Shown here piece after piece: positions 1 through 7,620 of a stretch of 64,000 nucleotides of DNA. Position 1 is the stretch's first letter. Each line of letters starts with the position of its first letter. The notes under the pieces are model-generated. The model had not been told where the DNA came from and did no database searches. It was given only the letters and a program-made list of their open reading frames with translations. Origin of the DNA: Pseudomonas sp. B33.4 (GTDB lineage: Bacteria; Pseudomonadota; Gammaproteobacteria; Pseudomonadales; Pseudomonadaceae); contig NZ_CP140706.1 in the NCBI RefSeq assembly GCF_034555375.1, forward strand, positions 6,520,001 to 6,584,000. The letters run 5' to 3'. The position numbers and the translations under genes are program-made.

Positions 1-250
1 TGAACAACTTGCGCAGGCTGAACTCCAGCCCGAGGCAGAACATCAGAAAAATCACCCCGAGTTCGGCAAGAGTCTTGATGGTTTCTTCGTCGTGAATCAG
101 GCCGAACGGCGGTGTGTGCGGGCCGATGATGAAACCAGCGACGATATAGCCAAGCACCACCGGCTGCTTGAAGCGGTGGAACAACACGGTCACCACGCCT
201 GCGACCAACATGATCACTGCCAGGTCCTGAATAAAACTGATGGCATGCAT
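1..250 (-). CDS. Cation:proton antiporter, N-terminal part (truncated by window edge)
   Basis: Only the first 83 codons are present; the gene runs off the left edge. Read on the minus strand from ATG at 250 the protein begins MHAISFIQDLAVIM and shows hydrophobic segments at about residues 4-24, 29-43 and 58-77, with the G-x-x-IGPHTPP and LGLEFS patterns of CPA2-type (KefB/YbaL) monovalent cation/proton antiporters. Such inner-membrane proteins exchange K+ or Na+ for protons. In P. aeruginosa a potassium-efflux transporter gene (PA5518) lies next to the same thioesterase and pdxY genes, which supports the call. Substrate cannot be judged from this fragment. Confidence 0.8.
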   Translation of the reverse strand, partial: MHAISFIQDLAVIMLVAGVVTVLFHRFKQPVVLGYIVAGFIIGPHTPPFGLIHDEETIKTLAELGVIFLMFCLGLEFSLRKLF

Positions 251-528
251 GGCGTGGGCTCCTTGAATGACGAGACTCGCGGCAGACGTCAGAAAGGTCT
301 GGGCGAGCTAGGTAAAAATCCGCTTTTTGTGTGGGAATTGCCCTTGAGATGGGCTTTTGCAGGTTAACACCGCGACTTCCGCCTGGAAGGCGGTGCAATA
401 TATGGAAACAGATCGATTCCGGCGTGACGGCGGCCAGTCGCCCGGCGTCCCGATAACGGTGCTTTTGAAAAGCGACCAGGCACCCGCAGAGGTGCTTCCA
501 GAAATCAGCCTTGATCCGTGAGAACGCT
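251..528. other. Intergenic region between divergent antiporter and thioesterase genes
   Basis: This 278-base gap must contain the promoters of both divergent genes. I see short inverted repeats (GCCC/GGGC near 340-356, TCCGCC/GGCGGT near 376-394 and GCACC/GGTGC near 481-496) but no convincing sigma-70 promoter, operator or small RNA gene. The 91-codon open frame on the plus strand here is an antisense shadow of the antiporter. Confidence 0.4.
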
Positions 529-1011
529 ATGGAACCCGGAAACGCCCAGCTGTCGATGACGGTACTGATGACCCCCGACATGGCCAACTTCTCAGGCAAT
601 GTCCACGGCGGCACCCTGCTCAAATACCTCGACGAAGTGGCTTACGCCTGCGCGAGCCGTTATGCCGGCCGCTATGTGGTGACCCTGTCGGTGGATCAGG
701 TGATTTTCCGCGAGCCCATTCATGTCGGCGAACTGGTGACCTTCCTCGCCTCGGTCAACTACACCGGCAACACATCGATGGAGGTCGGCATCAAAGTCGT
801 CACCGAAAACATTCGCGAGCGTTCGGTGCGCCACACCAACAGCTGCTTCTTCACCATGGTTGCGGTGGATGACCAGCGCAAGCCGGCCGCCGTGCCGCCG
901 CTGCAACCGCAGAACAGTGAAGACAAGCGTCGCTACATGCAGGCGCAGCAGCGTCGGCAGATTCGCCAGGAGCTGGAGAAGCGCTACCAGGAGATCAAGG
1001 GCGACGCCTGA
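529..1011 (+). CDS. Acyl-CoA thioesterase, hotdog fold (YciA/BFIT-like)
   Basis: Predicted cytosolic thioesterase of 160 residues that hydrolyses acyl-CoA to free acid and CoA. The hotdog signature is clear: NVHGGTLLKYLDEVA with His26-Gly-Gly and the catalytic-type Asp35, followed by a central sheet (VDQVIFREPIHVGE) and a charged C-terminal helix rich in Gln, Arg and Lys. ATG at 529 is preferred over an in-frame TTG at 511 because homologues start MEPGN and the conserved fold begins shortly after. It stands alone, divergent from the antiporter and convergent with pdxY, with a REP hairpin pair between. This matches the PA5517-PA5516 arrangement of P. aeruginosa. The acyl chain preference cannot be read from the sequence. 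Confidence 0.88.
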   Translation: MEPGNAQLSMTVLMTPDMANFSGNVHGGTLLKYLDEVAYACASRYAGRYVVTLSVDQVIFREPIHVGELVTFLASVNYTGNTSMEVGIKVVTENIRERSVRHTNSCFFTMVAVDDQRKPAAVPPLQPQNSEDKRRYMQAQQRRQIRQELEKRYQEIKGDA

Positions 1012-1021
1012 GATCAAAAGC

Positions 1022-1097
1022 AAAAGATCGCAGCCTTCGGCAGCTCCTACAGGGTTTGATATTCCCATGGAGGAGCTGCCGCAGGCTGCGATCTTTT
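1022..1097. repeat. REP/BIME-type inverted repeat, likely bidirectional terminator
   Basis: An outer inverted repeat (AAAAGATCGCAGCC at 1022-1035 against GGCTGCGATCTTTT at 1084-1097) encloses inner arms CAGCTCC and GGAGCTG. This is the Pseudomonas 'GCAGCTCCTAC...GATCGCAGCC' REP type. It lies between the convergent thioesterase and pdxY genes and ends in a T run in both directions, so it can terminate both transcripts. Confidence 0.8.
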
Positions 1098-1113
1098 TTG
1101 AACGATAACGCGA

Positions 1114-1986
1114 TTACAGACTGATCGCCGTAGCCTCGAACTTCACCCGCGGATGCGCAATCCGATCCTGCGCTCGCACCAGTTGCAGCTCATAACTGGC
1201 GCACGCCTGAGTCTCCAGCAGCACCTCATGCACCGCCGCCGCCGTGAATTCAAACGCCGCCACCAGGCTATCGCCCAACAACACCCGCGCCAGAAACAGG
1301 CCAGACGTCAGATCGCCCACGCCCACCGGCTGACGCGGGAACGCCAGCAACGGACGGCGTAAATGCCAACTGCCTTCGGCCGTGACCAGCAACATCTCGA
1401 AGCCATCGGCCGGTTTTCCCGGATAATCCAGATGCTTGACCAGCACAGCTTTCGGCCCACGCGCCAGTAGCGCCCGCGCCATTGCCAGGCAATCGAACAA
1501 CGACTGCGGCTTGCGCCCGGAGAAGCTGTCCAGCTCCAACTGGTTTGGACACATGATGTCCGCCACCGCAGCCGCCTCGTCCAGGAGGAAGTCGCTGACC
1601 TCGGTCGGCACGCTACATCCCTTCTCCGGGTGGCCCATCACCGGATCACACAGATACAGCGCTTTCGGATTGACCGATTTGATGCGCTCGACACCGCTGA
1701 GTATCGCTCGACCCTGCGCCGCGCTGCCGAGATAACCGGACAGCACCGCATCGCAGTTGCCCAGCTCGCCAATCGCCGCAATACCTTCAACCAGCTCGGG
1801 AATGTGTTGCGGCGCCAGCACTTCGCCAGCCCACTGACCGTACTGGGTGTGGTTGGAAAACTGCACGGTGTTGAGCGGCCAGACATTGACCCCGACCCGC
1901 TGCATCGGAAAAACCGCCGCGCTGTTGCCGGCGTGGCCGAACACGACGTGGGACTGAATGGCGAGCAGATGAGGCGTACGTTTCAT
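1114..1986 (-). CDS. pdxY: Pyridoxal kinase PdxY
   Basis: ATP-dependent kinase of the vitamin B6 salvage pathway that phosphorylates pyridoxal to pyridoxal 5'-phosphate in the cytosol. The 290-residue ribokinase-fold protein has the usual PdxY length, the N-terminal [15 protein letters not shown] substrate pocket, the LYLCDPVMG strand, the [12 protein letters not shown] segment and the anion-hole/catalytic-base motif GVGD at residues 222-225 ([12 protein letters not shown]). The ATG at 1986 ([13 protein letters not shown]) is chosen over the one three codons upstream because homologues begin there. It is a single-gene unit whose 3' end abuts the REP hairpins. I see no specific regulatory site upstream. 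Confidence 0.95.
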   Translation of the reverse strand: MKRTPHLLAIQSHVVFGHAGNSAAVFPMQRVGVNVWPLNTVQFSNHTQYGQWAGEVLAPQHIPELVEGIAAIGELGNCDAVLSGYLGSAAQGRAILSGVERIKSVNPKALYLCDPVMGHPEKGCSVPTEVSDFLLDEAAAVADIMCPNQLELDSFSGRKPQSLFDCLAMARALLARGPKAVLVKHLDYPGKPADGFEMLLVTAEGSWHLRRPLLAFPRQPVGVGDLTSGLFLARVLLGDSLVAAFEFTAAAVHEVLLETQACASYELQLVRAQDRIAHPRVKFEATAISL

Positions 1987-2103
1987 TCGGGTCATTCCGT
2001 AAAACGATTGAAATTCAAGCCGCGCAGTATGCGACGAAACGCAGCCTGTACGACAGACCGGCGACGCAGTTAAGCTGACGCTATCTTTTGGAGTTCGATG
2101 TTG

Positions 2104-2517
2104 ATGCTGACCCTGGAAAACATCTTTGTGCTGATGCTGTTCGCTGCGGCCGGCGCATGGCTATGGCACAACCACGGCTTGCGTGAGCGGGCGCTGGAAC
2201 GGGTCAAGCAGCATTGCCTGAACGTGCGCGTGGAGTTACTGGACGGCAACGTTGCACTGAAGAAGATCGGTTTCATCAAGGACGCCAACGGTCGCCGACG
2301 ATTGGCGCGGGTGTACAACTTCGAATTCACCGTGACCGGTGAAACCCGGCACAACGGCACGATTACCCAGTTTGGAGCGCACAGTGCGCAGATCGAGCTG
2401 GCGCCCTACCCGGCGCCGTTCGACGATACGCCGCCAGTGGTCGAAGTGCAGAAGCCACGGGCAGAAGTCATCGAGCTGAGCCAGTGGCGGCAGGAACACA
2501 CCAAGTGGAAGCCTTGA
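2104..2517 (+). CDS. DUF3301 membrane-anchored protein
   Basis: Uncharacterised protein of 137 residues with one N-terminal membrane anchor (about residues 1-22, [18 protein letters not shown]) followed by a soluble domain that matches the DUF3301 family common in gammaproteobacteria. The soluble part contains [16 protein letters not shown] and [13 protein letters not shown] at 2090-2093 is only 4 bases before an ATG at 2098 but 10 before the ATG at 2104, so 2104 is the likelier start. It sits alone between the divergent pdxY and the convergent COG0523 gene. No function is known to me and the context does not suggest one. Confidence 0.75.
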   Translation: MLTLENIFVLMLFAAAGAWLWHNHGLRERALERVKQHCLNVRVELLDGNVALKKIGFIKDANGRRRLARVYNFEFTVTGETRHNGTITQFGAHSAQIELAPYPAPFDDTPPVVEVQKPRAEVIELSQWRQEHTKWKP

Positions 2518-2523
2518 GCTGAA

Positions 2524-3489
2524 TCACCGGGTTTGGCATCGCGCCAGCCCCGCCTGCAATTGATCAATATTTTGCGGATCGACGAAGATCAGTTCGATTC
2601 GCGAATCTTTCCGCCATTCGCTGGCTTGCCAGATCAGCTTGGCATTATCCAAAGCATTCGCAGACACCCAGCCATCCGTGCTGCGGATCACCAGTTTCGC
2701 TCGCTTCCAATCAAGGCCGGTTAGCCAGTCGGCAATGCGTTGCTTGTCGAACGTCTGGCCCGGATGCCAGCGCCAACCAATGCTCCAGCCACCCTCCTGC
2801 GCCTGACTCAGGCAAATCGGCAACGTCGGATCACTCCAGACGGCCGGCATTTGTCCCAATCCTTTGGGCACGGCCAGGTTGTCCATACCGTTGACTGCTT
2901 TTTCAGCCAGGCCCGGCAGTTCGTTCAGGGGTAGTCGCGCCTGTTGCGTCCAGATCAGCGGGACTGGCGGCAATCGGTTGGCGATTTTTGCCCGGGCCGT
3001 GTCATCCAGGTTTTCGGCCTTGTTCAGCAGCAGCAATCCGGCGCTCGCCAACGCGTCCTGTTGCGCGACTGGTAATGCTTTCCCGACATGCAGCGCCTGA
3101 GCATCCAGCACCAGCACACAGGGCTGAACCGCCAGAACGCCAGACCATGGCGCTTCATTCAACTGCTTGAGCAATTGCGCCGGATGCCCCAACCCGGACG
3201 GCTCGATAAACAGTCGATCCGGCTTCTCCTTGCGCAACAACCGCCCGAGACCAATCTGAAACGGCGCGCCATTGACGCAGCACAGGCAGCCCCCAGCCAC
3301 CTCACCGAGTGCGACACCATCGGCATCGCGGGTCAGCAGCGCAGCATCGAGGCCGATCTGGCCGAACTCGTTGATCAGCACCGCCCAGCGCTCGCCTTCT
3401 GGCCGCTGGGCCATAAGCTGGCGAATCAGGCTGGTCTTGCCTGCGCCCAAAGGGCCAGCAATGACATGGGTAGGAATGTTCTGCAACAT
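2524..3489 (-). CDS. COG0523 (CobW-like) metallochaperone GTPase, paralogue A
   Basis: Member of the G3E/COG0523 GTPases that deliver zinc or other metals to client enzymes. The 321-residue protein has a Walker A motif (GPLGAGKT, residues 12-19), the family metal site CLCC at 68-71 in the context EVAGGCLCC, and an NKAE motif (156-159) where the guanine-specificity NKxD normally occurs. The C-terminal CobW_C domain is short. ATG at 3489 follows homologues; the longer frame to 3516 lacks family residues. It resembles PA5532 of the P. aeruginosa zinc island and is a diverged paralogue of the gene at 4534-5739. Only 29 bases separate it from the divergent secreted protein, and I see no Zur box in that gap. 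Client protein unknown. Confidence 0.85.
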   Translation of the reverse strand: MLQNIPTHVIAGPLGAGKTSLIRQLMAQRPEGERWAVLINEFGQIGLDAALLTRDADGVALGEVAGGCLCCVNGAPFQIGLGRLLRKEKPDRLFIEPSGLGHPAQLLKQLNEAPWSGVLAVQPCVLVLDAQALHVGKALPVAQQDALASAGLLLLNKAENLDDTARAKIANRLPPVPLIWTQQARLPLNELPGLAEKAVNGMDNLAVPKGLGQMPAVWSDPTLPICLSQAQEGGWSIGWRWHPGQTFDKQRIADWLTGLDWKRAKLVIRSTDGWVSANALDNAKLIWQASEWRKDSRIELIFVDPQNIDQLQAGLARCQTR

Positions 3490-3518
3490 GGCGGGAAGCT
3501 TTCTTGGGAGATGCAAAG

Positions 3519-3875
3519 ATGCGTTGGATGGGATGGTCGTTGCTGTTGACGCTGCTGTCGAGTGAAGCGTGGGCCCAGGCTTGCGTAGTGCATAGTCAGA
3601 GCGAGCGGCTCGACGTCAAAGTCTGCCAGCAGAACCGCAATATCCCGGAGAAGCTGTTCAACGACGGTTTCTGCCAGCCAACGCTGGCCGGGCAGAAAGT
3701 CGAAGTACAGTACGTCGATCAGTGCCCGAGCGGTGCGTTTGGTGTGTGCAGCAACGCGCAAGTCGCCAATATGCCTTATCGCCAGGACATTCACTATTAC
3801 GGCGTTGCCACCGATGCGGCGTATTTGAAACCGTATTGCGAAGGCCAGAGCCAAGGATCGTGGCTCAAGCCTTGA
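3519..3875 (+). CDS. Small secreted protein of the zinc island, function unknown
   Basis: A 118-residue protein with a Sec signal peptide (MRWMGWSLLLTLLSSEAWA, cleavage expected after AWA). The mature part has six cysteines and a VEVQYVDQC segment that faintly recalls double-psi beta-barrel proteins, but that resemblance is weak. GGGAG at 3506-3510 lies 8 bases before ATG 3519, which fixes the start; a TTG at 3504 is upstream. It is divergent from COG0523 paralogue A (29-base gap) and convergent with the DUF1826 gene. The location suggests a role in zinc limitation, but this is inference. Orthologues sometimes carry unsupported oxidoreductase names. Confidence 0.7.
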   Translation: MRWMGWSLLLTLLSSEAWAQACVVHSQSERLDVKVCQQNRNIPEKLFNDGFCQPTLAGQKVEVQYVDQCPSGAFGVCSNAQVANMPYRQDIHYYGVATDAAYLKPYCEGQSQGSWLKP

Positions 3876-3889
3876 GGTGTCTTTAGGCG

Positions 3890-4534
3890 TTAGCCGAGCC
3901 AGTCGAGGATGAGGATCAATCGATGCTCGCCAGCCGTCGGTTGCGGCGAGCGATGGATGAGACCGAAGCCTTCATTACCGTGCCATTTTTCGCCTTTCAA
4001 CAGCGCGACATCGCCACTGCTGAGTTGCTGAATTTGCGCGTGGGGCTCAGCGTTGGCCTGCCCCAGTTGCTGGCGATCCATCACGCCTTCCTTGAGCCAT
4101 TGGCTGCCGACGCCAGCGTACGTGGTGATCAGCCGCACCGGCACGTGATCAACGTGGAAACGCGGGCACATGGCTTTATCGAGCACCCGCAGGCGCAGGC
4201 CGATCCGCTTGGCGCCCAGCAAACAGCCAAAGGCGCTGACCAGCCATTTCAGGTCGGCGATAAAGCCTTCATAGCCTTCCAGATCGCGGAAGCCTGAAGC
4301 CAACCCGGTCAGGTCAGGCTCGGCGTCCTCGCTTGCCAACTCCAGGCATAACGATTGCGCCAAGGGTTCGTTAAGCGACAGCAATAACTGAGCGAAATCG
4401 CTGATGTGCAACGGCAGTTGCCGCTGCCACACGGCAAGATTGGTGTCATCGTCCAGAATTCGGGTCAGCGTCTTTGGCGTCCGCCCTTGATGCTGATGAC
4501 GCGTGCGGTTTTGCATGAGTTTGAGGGCGAGCAT
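3890..4534 (-). CDS. DUF1826 protein, zinc-island accessory factor
   Basis: A 214-residue cytosolic protein of the DUF1826 family, which is usually found next to COG0523 GTPases in zinc-responsive clusters. Conserved-looking histidine-containing segments include CPRFHVDHVPVRLITTY and KGEKWHGNEGFGLIHRSP, which suggest a cupin- or oxygenase-like metal pocket; that is inference. Its ATG shares one base with the zigA stop codon (TGATG at 4532-4536), so the two are translationally coupled and co-transcribed from the zigA promoter. An alternative ATG lies six codons downstream. No biochemical function is known to me. Confidence 0.75.
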   Translation of the reverse strand: MLALKLMQNRTRHQHQGRTPKTLTRILDDDTNLAVWQRQLPLHISDFAQLLLSLNEPLAQSLCLELASEDAEPDLTGLASGFRDLEGYEGFIADLKWLVSAFGCLLGAKRIGLRLRVLDKAMCPRFHVDHVPVRLITTYAGVGSQWLKEGVMDRQQLGQANAEPHAQIQQLSSGDVALLKGEKWHGNEGFGLIHRSPQPTAGEHRLILILDWLG

Positions 4535-5739
4535 CAGGCAGCCTCTTCATGCCAAGGGCCGAATGGATCCGCCAGCAATCGCCAACCCTCTACGCCGAGC
4601 GCCATTTCTTCATCGGTGAGCAGGCAGTCATCCAGTTCGTCGGAGAGCTGTAGGAAATCGATGTTTTGCCCGATGAAAACCAGCTCCTGACGGCAGTCTC
4701 CTACGCTCGGCGTCCAGTTTTCCATGATCGCGGCGGAGCTTTGTTGATCTTGTGGCCATTGGTTCTTCGGCACAAAACGCCACCAGCGTCCGGCGAAACC
4801 GTGACGCATCAAACCGCCAGCCTGCGACCAGCTGCCAGCATCCGTAGGCTTGCTCGCCAGCCAGAAGAAACCTTTGGAGCGCAGCAGCTTGCCGTTCAGC
4901 CACGGGCGGTCGATGAAGTTGAAGAAACGCTCCGGGTGAAAAGGCCGGCGTGCGCGGTAGGCGGTGGAAGCGATGCCGTATTCATCAGTTTCCGGCACGT
5001 GCTCACCGCGCAACTCCTGCAGCCAGCCCGGTGCTTGCGCGGCTCGGTCGAAATCGAAGCGGCCGGTGTTGAGGATCTTCTCCAGCGGCACCTCGCCCAT
5101 CACCATCGGGATGATTTCGGCTTGAGCATTGAGGCGTTTGAGGATAGCGATCAACTCTTCGCGCTCGGGCTGGCTGATCAGGTCGATCTTGCTGATCAAC
5201 AGCACGTCGGCGAACTCGATCTGTTCGATCAACAGGTCGGTGATGGAGCGCTCGTCTTCTTCGCCGAGAATTTCGCCACGGGAGGCGAGGCTTTCCGCCG
5301 CTTGGTAGTCCGGCAGGAAATTCACACCGTCGACGACAGTGACCATGGTGTCGAGACGGGCGATGTCGGAGAGGCTTTGGCCGTGTTCATCGCGGAAGGT
5401 GAAGGTTTCTGCGACCGGCAACGGCTCGGAGATACCGGTGGATTCGATGAGCAGATAATCGAAGCGATCTTCACGGGCGAGCTTGCTGACTTCTTCGAGC
5501 AAATCTTCGCGTAACGTACAGCAGATACAGCCGTTGCTCATTTCGACGATTTTTTCTTCTGCACGGTTCAGGCTGACATCGCGCTGGACTTCGCTGCCAT
5601 CGATGTTGATCTCGCTCATATCATTGACGATCACAGCAACACGCAGCCCCTTTCGATTACGTAGTACGTAATTCAAAAGTGTACTTTTTCCAGCGCCGAG
5701 AAATCCTGAAAGTACGGTGACTGGCAATTCTTCTGACAT
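4534..5739 (-). CDS. zigA: Zinc metallochaperone GTPase ZigA (COG0523)
   Basis: G3E GTPase of 401 residues that is induced in zinc starvation and supplies metal to client proteins in the cytosol. Visible motifs are Walker A GFLGAGKST (12-20), the intermetal site CICC (71-74, context MSNGCICCTLRED), the ESTGISEP switch region and SKID (183-186) at the NKxD position. The C-terminal CobW_C domain includes the RPFHPERFFNFI segment. The longer form and the downstream DUF1826 partner match PA5535/ZigA. A perfect Zur-like palindrome lies 127 bases upstream of the start, shared with the divergent secreted-protein gene. The 126-base leader shows no obvious riboswitch. Confidence 0.9.
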   Translation of the reverse strand: MSEELPVTVLSGFLGAGKSTLLNYVLRNRKGLRVAVIVNDMSEINIDGSEVQRDVSLNRAEEKIVEMSNGCICCTLREDLLEEVSKLAREDRFDYLLIESTGISEPLPVAETFTFRDEHGQSLSDIARLDTMVTVVDGVNFLPDYQAAESLASRGEILGEEDERSITDLLIEQIEFADVLLISKIDLISQPEREELIAILKRLNAQAEIIPMVMGEVPLEKILNTGRFDFDRAAQAPGWLQELRGEHVPETDEYGIASTAYRARRPFHPERFFNFIDRPWLNGKLLRSKGFFWLASKPTDAGSWSQAGGLMRHGFAGRWWRFVPKNQWPQDQQSSAAIMENWTPSVGDCRQELVFIGQNIDFLQLSDELDDCLLTDEEMALGVEGWRLLADPFGPWHEEAA

Positions 5740-5865
5740 TGGATAATCCTCATAGAAAGGCAGCCGATTGCGCTTTTACCAGCGCTTGGCGTTTTTCTGC
5801 TTCAGACGAGGGTTCGCTGAAGGTAAACGCTTGAAATCGGACCGCTCAGGCTCAGTTACTGTTTA

Positions 5866-5880
5866 TGTTATAGTATAACA
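5866..5880. promoter_or_regulatory. Putative Zur box, zigA / secreted-protein divergent promoter
   Basis: TGTTATAGTATAACA is a 15-bp palindrome, perfect apart from its central base, that matches the core of the proteobacterial Zur operator (TGTTATAnnATAACA). It lies between divergent zigA (start 5739) and the secreted-protein gene (start 5960). TATACT and TATAAC sequences within it could act as -10 elements, so zinc-loaded Zur would block RNA polymerase. The site is seen directly; binding is inferred. Confidence 0.85.
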
Positions 5881-5959
5881 CCACGAATAGACCAGCCCTG
5901 CTCTTGTCCTTAGCGATAAACAACAGGAAGCTGAGCCCATCCCACTCCCGGAATTGGTA

Positions 5960-6337
5960 ATGAAAACTGCGCTGAAATGCTCGTTGTTGAGCCTCGGATT
6001 TCTCGTTGCTGGCGATACGTGGGCGCAGATTCCGGCGCTTGCGAGCTGCACACGTAGCGCTAATCTGCTGGCGTGCGTCGATGCCGAGGGCAACGCGTAT
6101 AGCGTCAACACCGTCGGCAGCACGCTTTATCTCCGTGGGTTTGAAAAGGCTAGGCAGCGTTATTGGGCACAAACCAATAGCCGCTTCGGTCAATTGACGT
6201 TCTTTACCGGCATTGCCTCTGACGGAGAAGCCTGGGTCGGTTACACCCGCCGCGTCGGCTGGACAACCATCAATCGCTTTTCCAGCTCGGGCGGCAGCAG
6301 TGCAAAGTTCACCTGTAGCCGGATTGCCGGTTGCTAA
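5960..6337 (+). CDS. Small secreted cysteine-containing protein, putative Zur target
   Basis: A 125-residue protein with a Sec signal peptide (MKTALKCSLLSLGFLVAG, cleavage near TWAQ). The mature domain has four cysteines, two near the start and two near the end (FTCSRIAGC), which suggests a disulfide-stabilised periplasmic or extracellular fold. I do not recognise the family. ATG 5960 is preferred over TTG 5954 because it begins the signal peptide. The Zur-like box at 5866-5880 is 80 bases upstream, so zinc-starvation expression is likely. It converges on amiA, with the two stop codons overlapping by a few bases. Confidence 0.65.
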   Translation: MKTALKCSLLSLGFLVAGDTWAQIPALASCTRSANLLACVDAEGNAYSVNTVGSTLYLRGFEKARQRYWAQTNSRFGQLTFFTGIASDGEAWVGYTRRVGWTTINRFSSSGGSSAKFTCSRIAGC

Positions 6338-7536
6338 ACCCGTGCGGCTTTTTGCTCCTGCTCCCAAGCGAGATAGCTGTCGATCGGTGGGTTTTTCTCA
6401 AAGTAACGCTGCAACCCTTCAAACAAACCATTCGCCACGGCCTGCTGATGCCGCGCAGTGACCAGTCGCTGACTGTCGCGAACATTGGAAATAAAGCCGG
6501 TTTCCACCAGGATTGAAGGCACATCTGGCGACTTCAACACGGCGAATCCAGCCTGTTCCACACGTTTCTGATGCAGCGTAGTGATGCCCGCCAGACTGCC
6601 CAATACCGTGTTGCCCAATTGAAGGCTGGCAGCGATGGTAGCGTTCATCGACATGTCGAGAATCACTCCGGCGAGCATTGGATCTTTATCTTTGAGATTA
6701 AGCAGACTGGTAGCGCCGAGCAGATCCGCACCGTTCTCACGCTGCGCCATAAAACGTGCCGTCGCTGATGTCGCGCCACCCTCAGAGAGGCAATACACGG
6801 AGGCACCAGAAGCCGTCAGCCTTGGCGCCGCGTCGGCATGCACAGAGATAAACATGTCGGCTTTATGCTGACGAGCGATCTCCACTCGCTTGCGCAAAGG
6901 TACGAAAAAATCGTCATTGCGCACCAGTTTCACATCGAATCCTTTCTCTTTTTTCAGTCGCTTGGCGAGTAGCTGTGCAATGGAAAGCACCACATCTTTT
7001 TCCCGCTCACCCTTGGCGCCAACCGCACCAGGATCCTTCCCACCATGTCCTGGGTCGACGACTACGATGATGTCACGCTTGAGATGAACGTCGATTCTGG
7101 GTGTTTCACGTGGAACCATTGGGGCTGTTTGAGGCGTTTTTGTGCTGATGAGATCCAGAACCAACCGATGACTTTGGCCGTTTTGCGGAGCCAAAAGGAA
7201 GCTGTTCAGCAACACTGGATTGCTCAGATCGAGAACAATCCGCGTATCTCCCTGACCAAAAGGCCCGGATCGAATGGAACGGATCACTGTGCCATTCAAA
7301 GCCAACTGGCTGAAATCAGCGCTTAGATTGGCTCCGGACACATCGACAATCAGTCGTTCAGGCGAACTGAGCGTGAAGGTTTTGTAGCGCACCGGCCCGC
7401 TCAGATCGAAGACCAACCGCAGCTTTTCATCAGAACGCCAAAGCCGCGCATTGCGAATTTGCGTGGCCGAAACCCCGAAAGGGAAGGCGAAGGCCGTGCT
7501 GGCCAGAATCAGATTGAGCAGATGGCGTCTGTGCAT
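6334..7536 (-). CDS. amiA: N-acetylmuramoyl-L-alanine amidase (AMIN + Amidase_3), zinc-island paralogue
   Basis: Periplasmic zinc amidase that cleaves the peptide from MurNAc during septal peptidoglycan splitting. Order of parts in 400 residues: signal peptide (1-24), AMIN septal-localisation domain (about 26-130), Amidase_3 catalytic domain (about 155-380) with ligands and base His164 (DPGHGG), Glu179, His233 (VHADA) and Glu345 (VETGF). No LysM domain is present, unlike the housekeeping AmiB/AmiC types. It corresponds to PA5538 in the P. aeruginosa zinc island. A Zur-like box lies 40 bases upstream in the intergenic region shared with folE2, suggesting a backup amidase for low zinc. A parS-like site is embedded at 7112-7127. 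Confidence 0.9.
   Translation of the reverse strand: MHRRHLLNLILASTAFAFPFGVSATQIRNARLWRSDEKLRLVFDLSGPVRYKTFTLSSPERLIVDVSGANLSADFSQLALNGTVIRSIRSGPFGQGDTRIVLDLSNPVLLNSFLLAPQNGQSHRLVLDLISTKTPQTAPMVPRETPRIDVHLKRDIIVVVDPGHGGKDPGAVGAKGEREKDVVLSIAQLLAKRLKKEKGFDVKLVRNDDFFVPLRKRVEIARQHKADMFISVHADAAPRLTASGASVYCLSEGGATSATARFMAQRENGADLLGATSLLNLKDKDPMLAGVILDMSMNATIAASLQLGNTVLGSLAGITTLHQKRVEQAGFAVLKSPDVPSILVETGFISNVRDSQRLVTARHQQAVANGLFEGLQRYFEKNPPIDSYLAWEQEQKAARV
7112..7127. other. parS-like ParB binding site (inside amiA)
   Basis: TGTTTCACGTGGAACC has the GTTnCACGTGnAAC core of the parS palindrome with one asymmetric pair (T/G). It lies within the amiA coding sequence. Seen directly; ParB binding is inferred from the consensus and from the parB gene in this window. 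Confidence 0.7.
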
Positions 7537-7575
7537 ATGAAAGCCTGTTCATGAAAAAGGCATCGTGATTTGTAT

Positions 7576-7590
7576 TGTTATAATGTAACA
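7576..7590. promoter_or_regulatory. Putative Zur box, amiA / folE2 divergent promoter
   Basis: TGTTATAATGTAACA matches the Zur operator core with a single imperfect pair (T opposite G). It is centred in the 84-base gap between divergent amiA (start 7536) and folE2 (start 7621), so one operator could control both units. Confidence 0.8.
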
Positions 7591-7620
7591 TTGATTTCAA
7601 TCAACACGATGGTTCCAAAC

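Noticed and set aside
7570..7620. Longer N-terminus for FolE2 starting at 7570
   Set aside because: It would translate through the Zur box and adds residues absent from the family.
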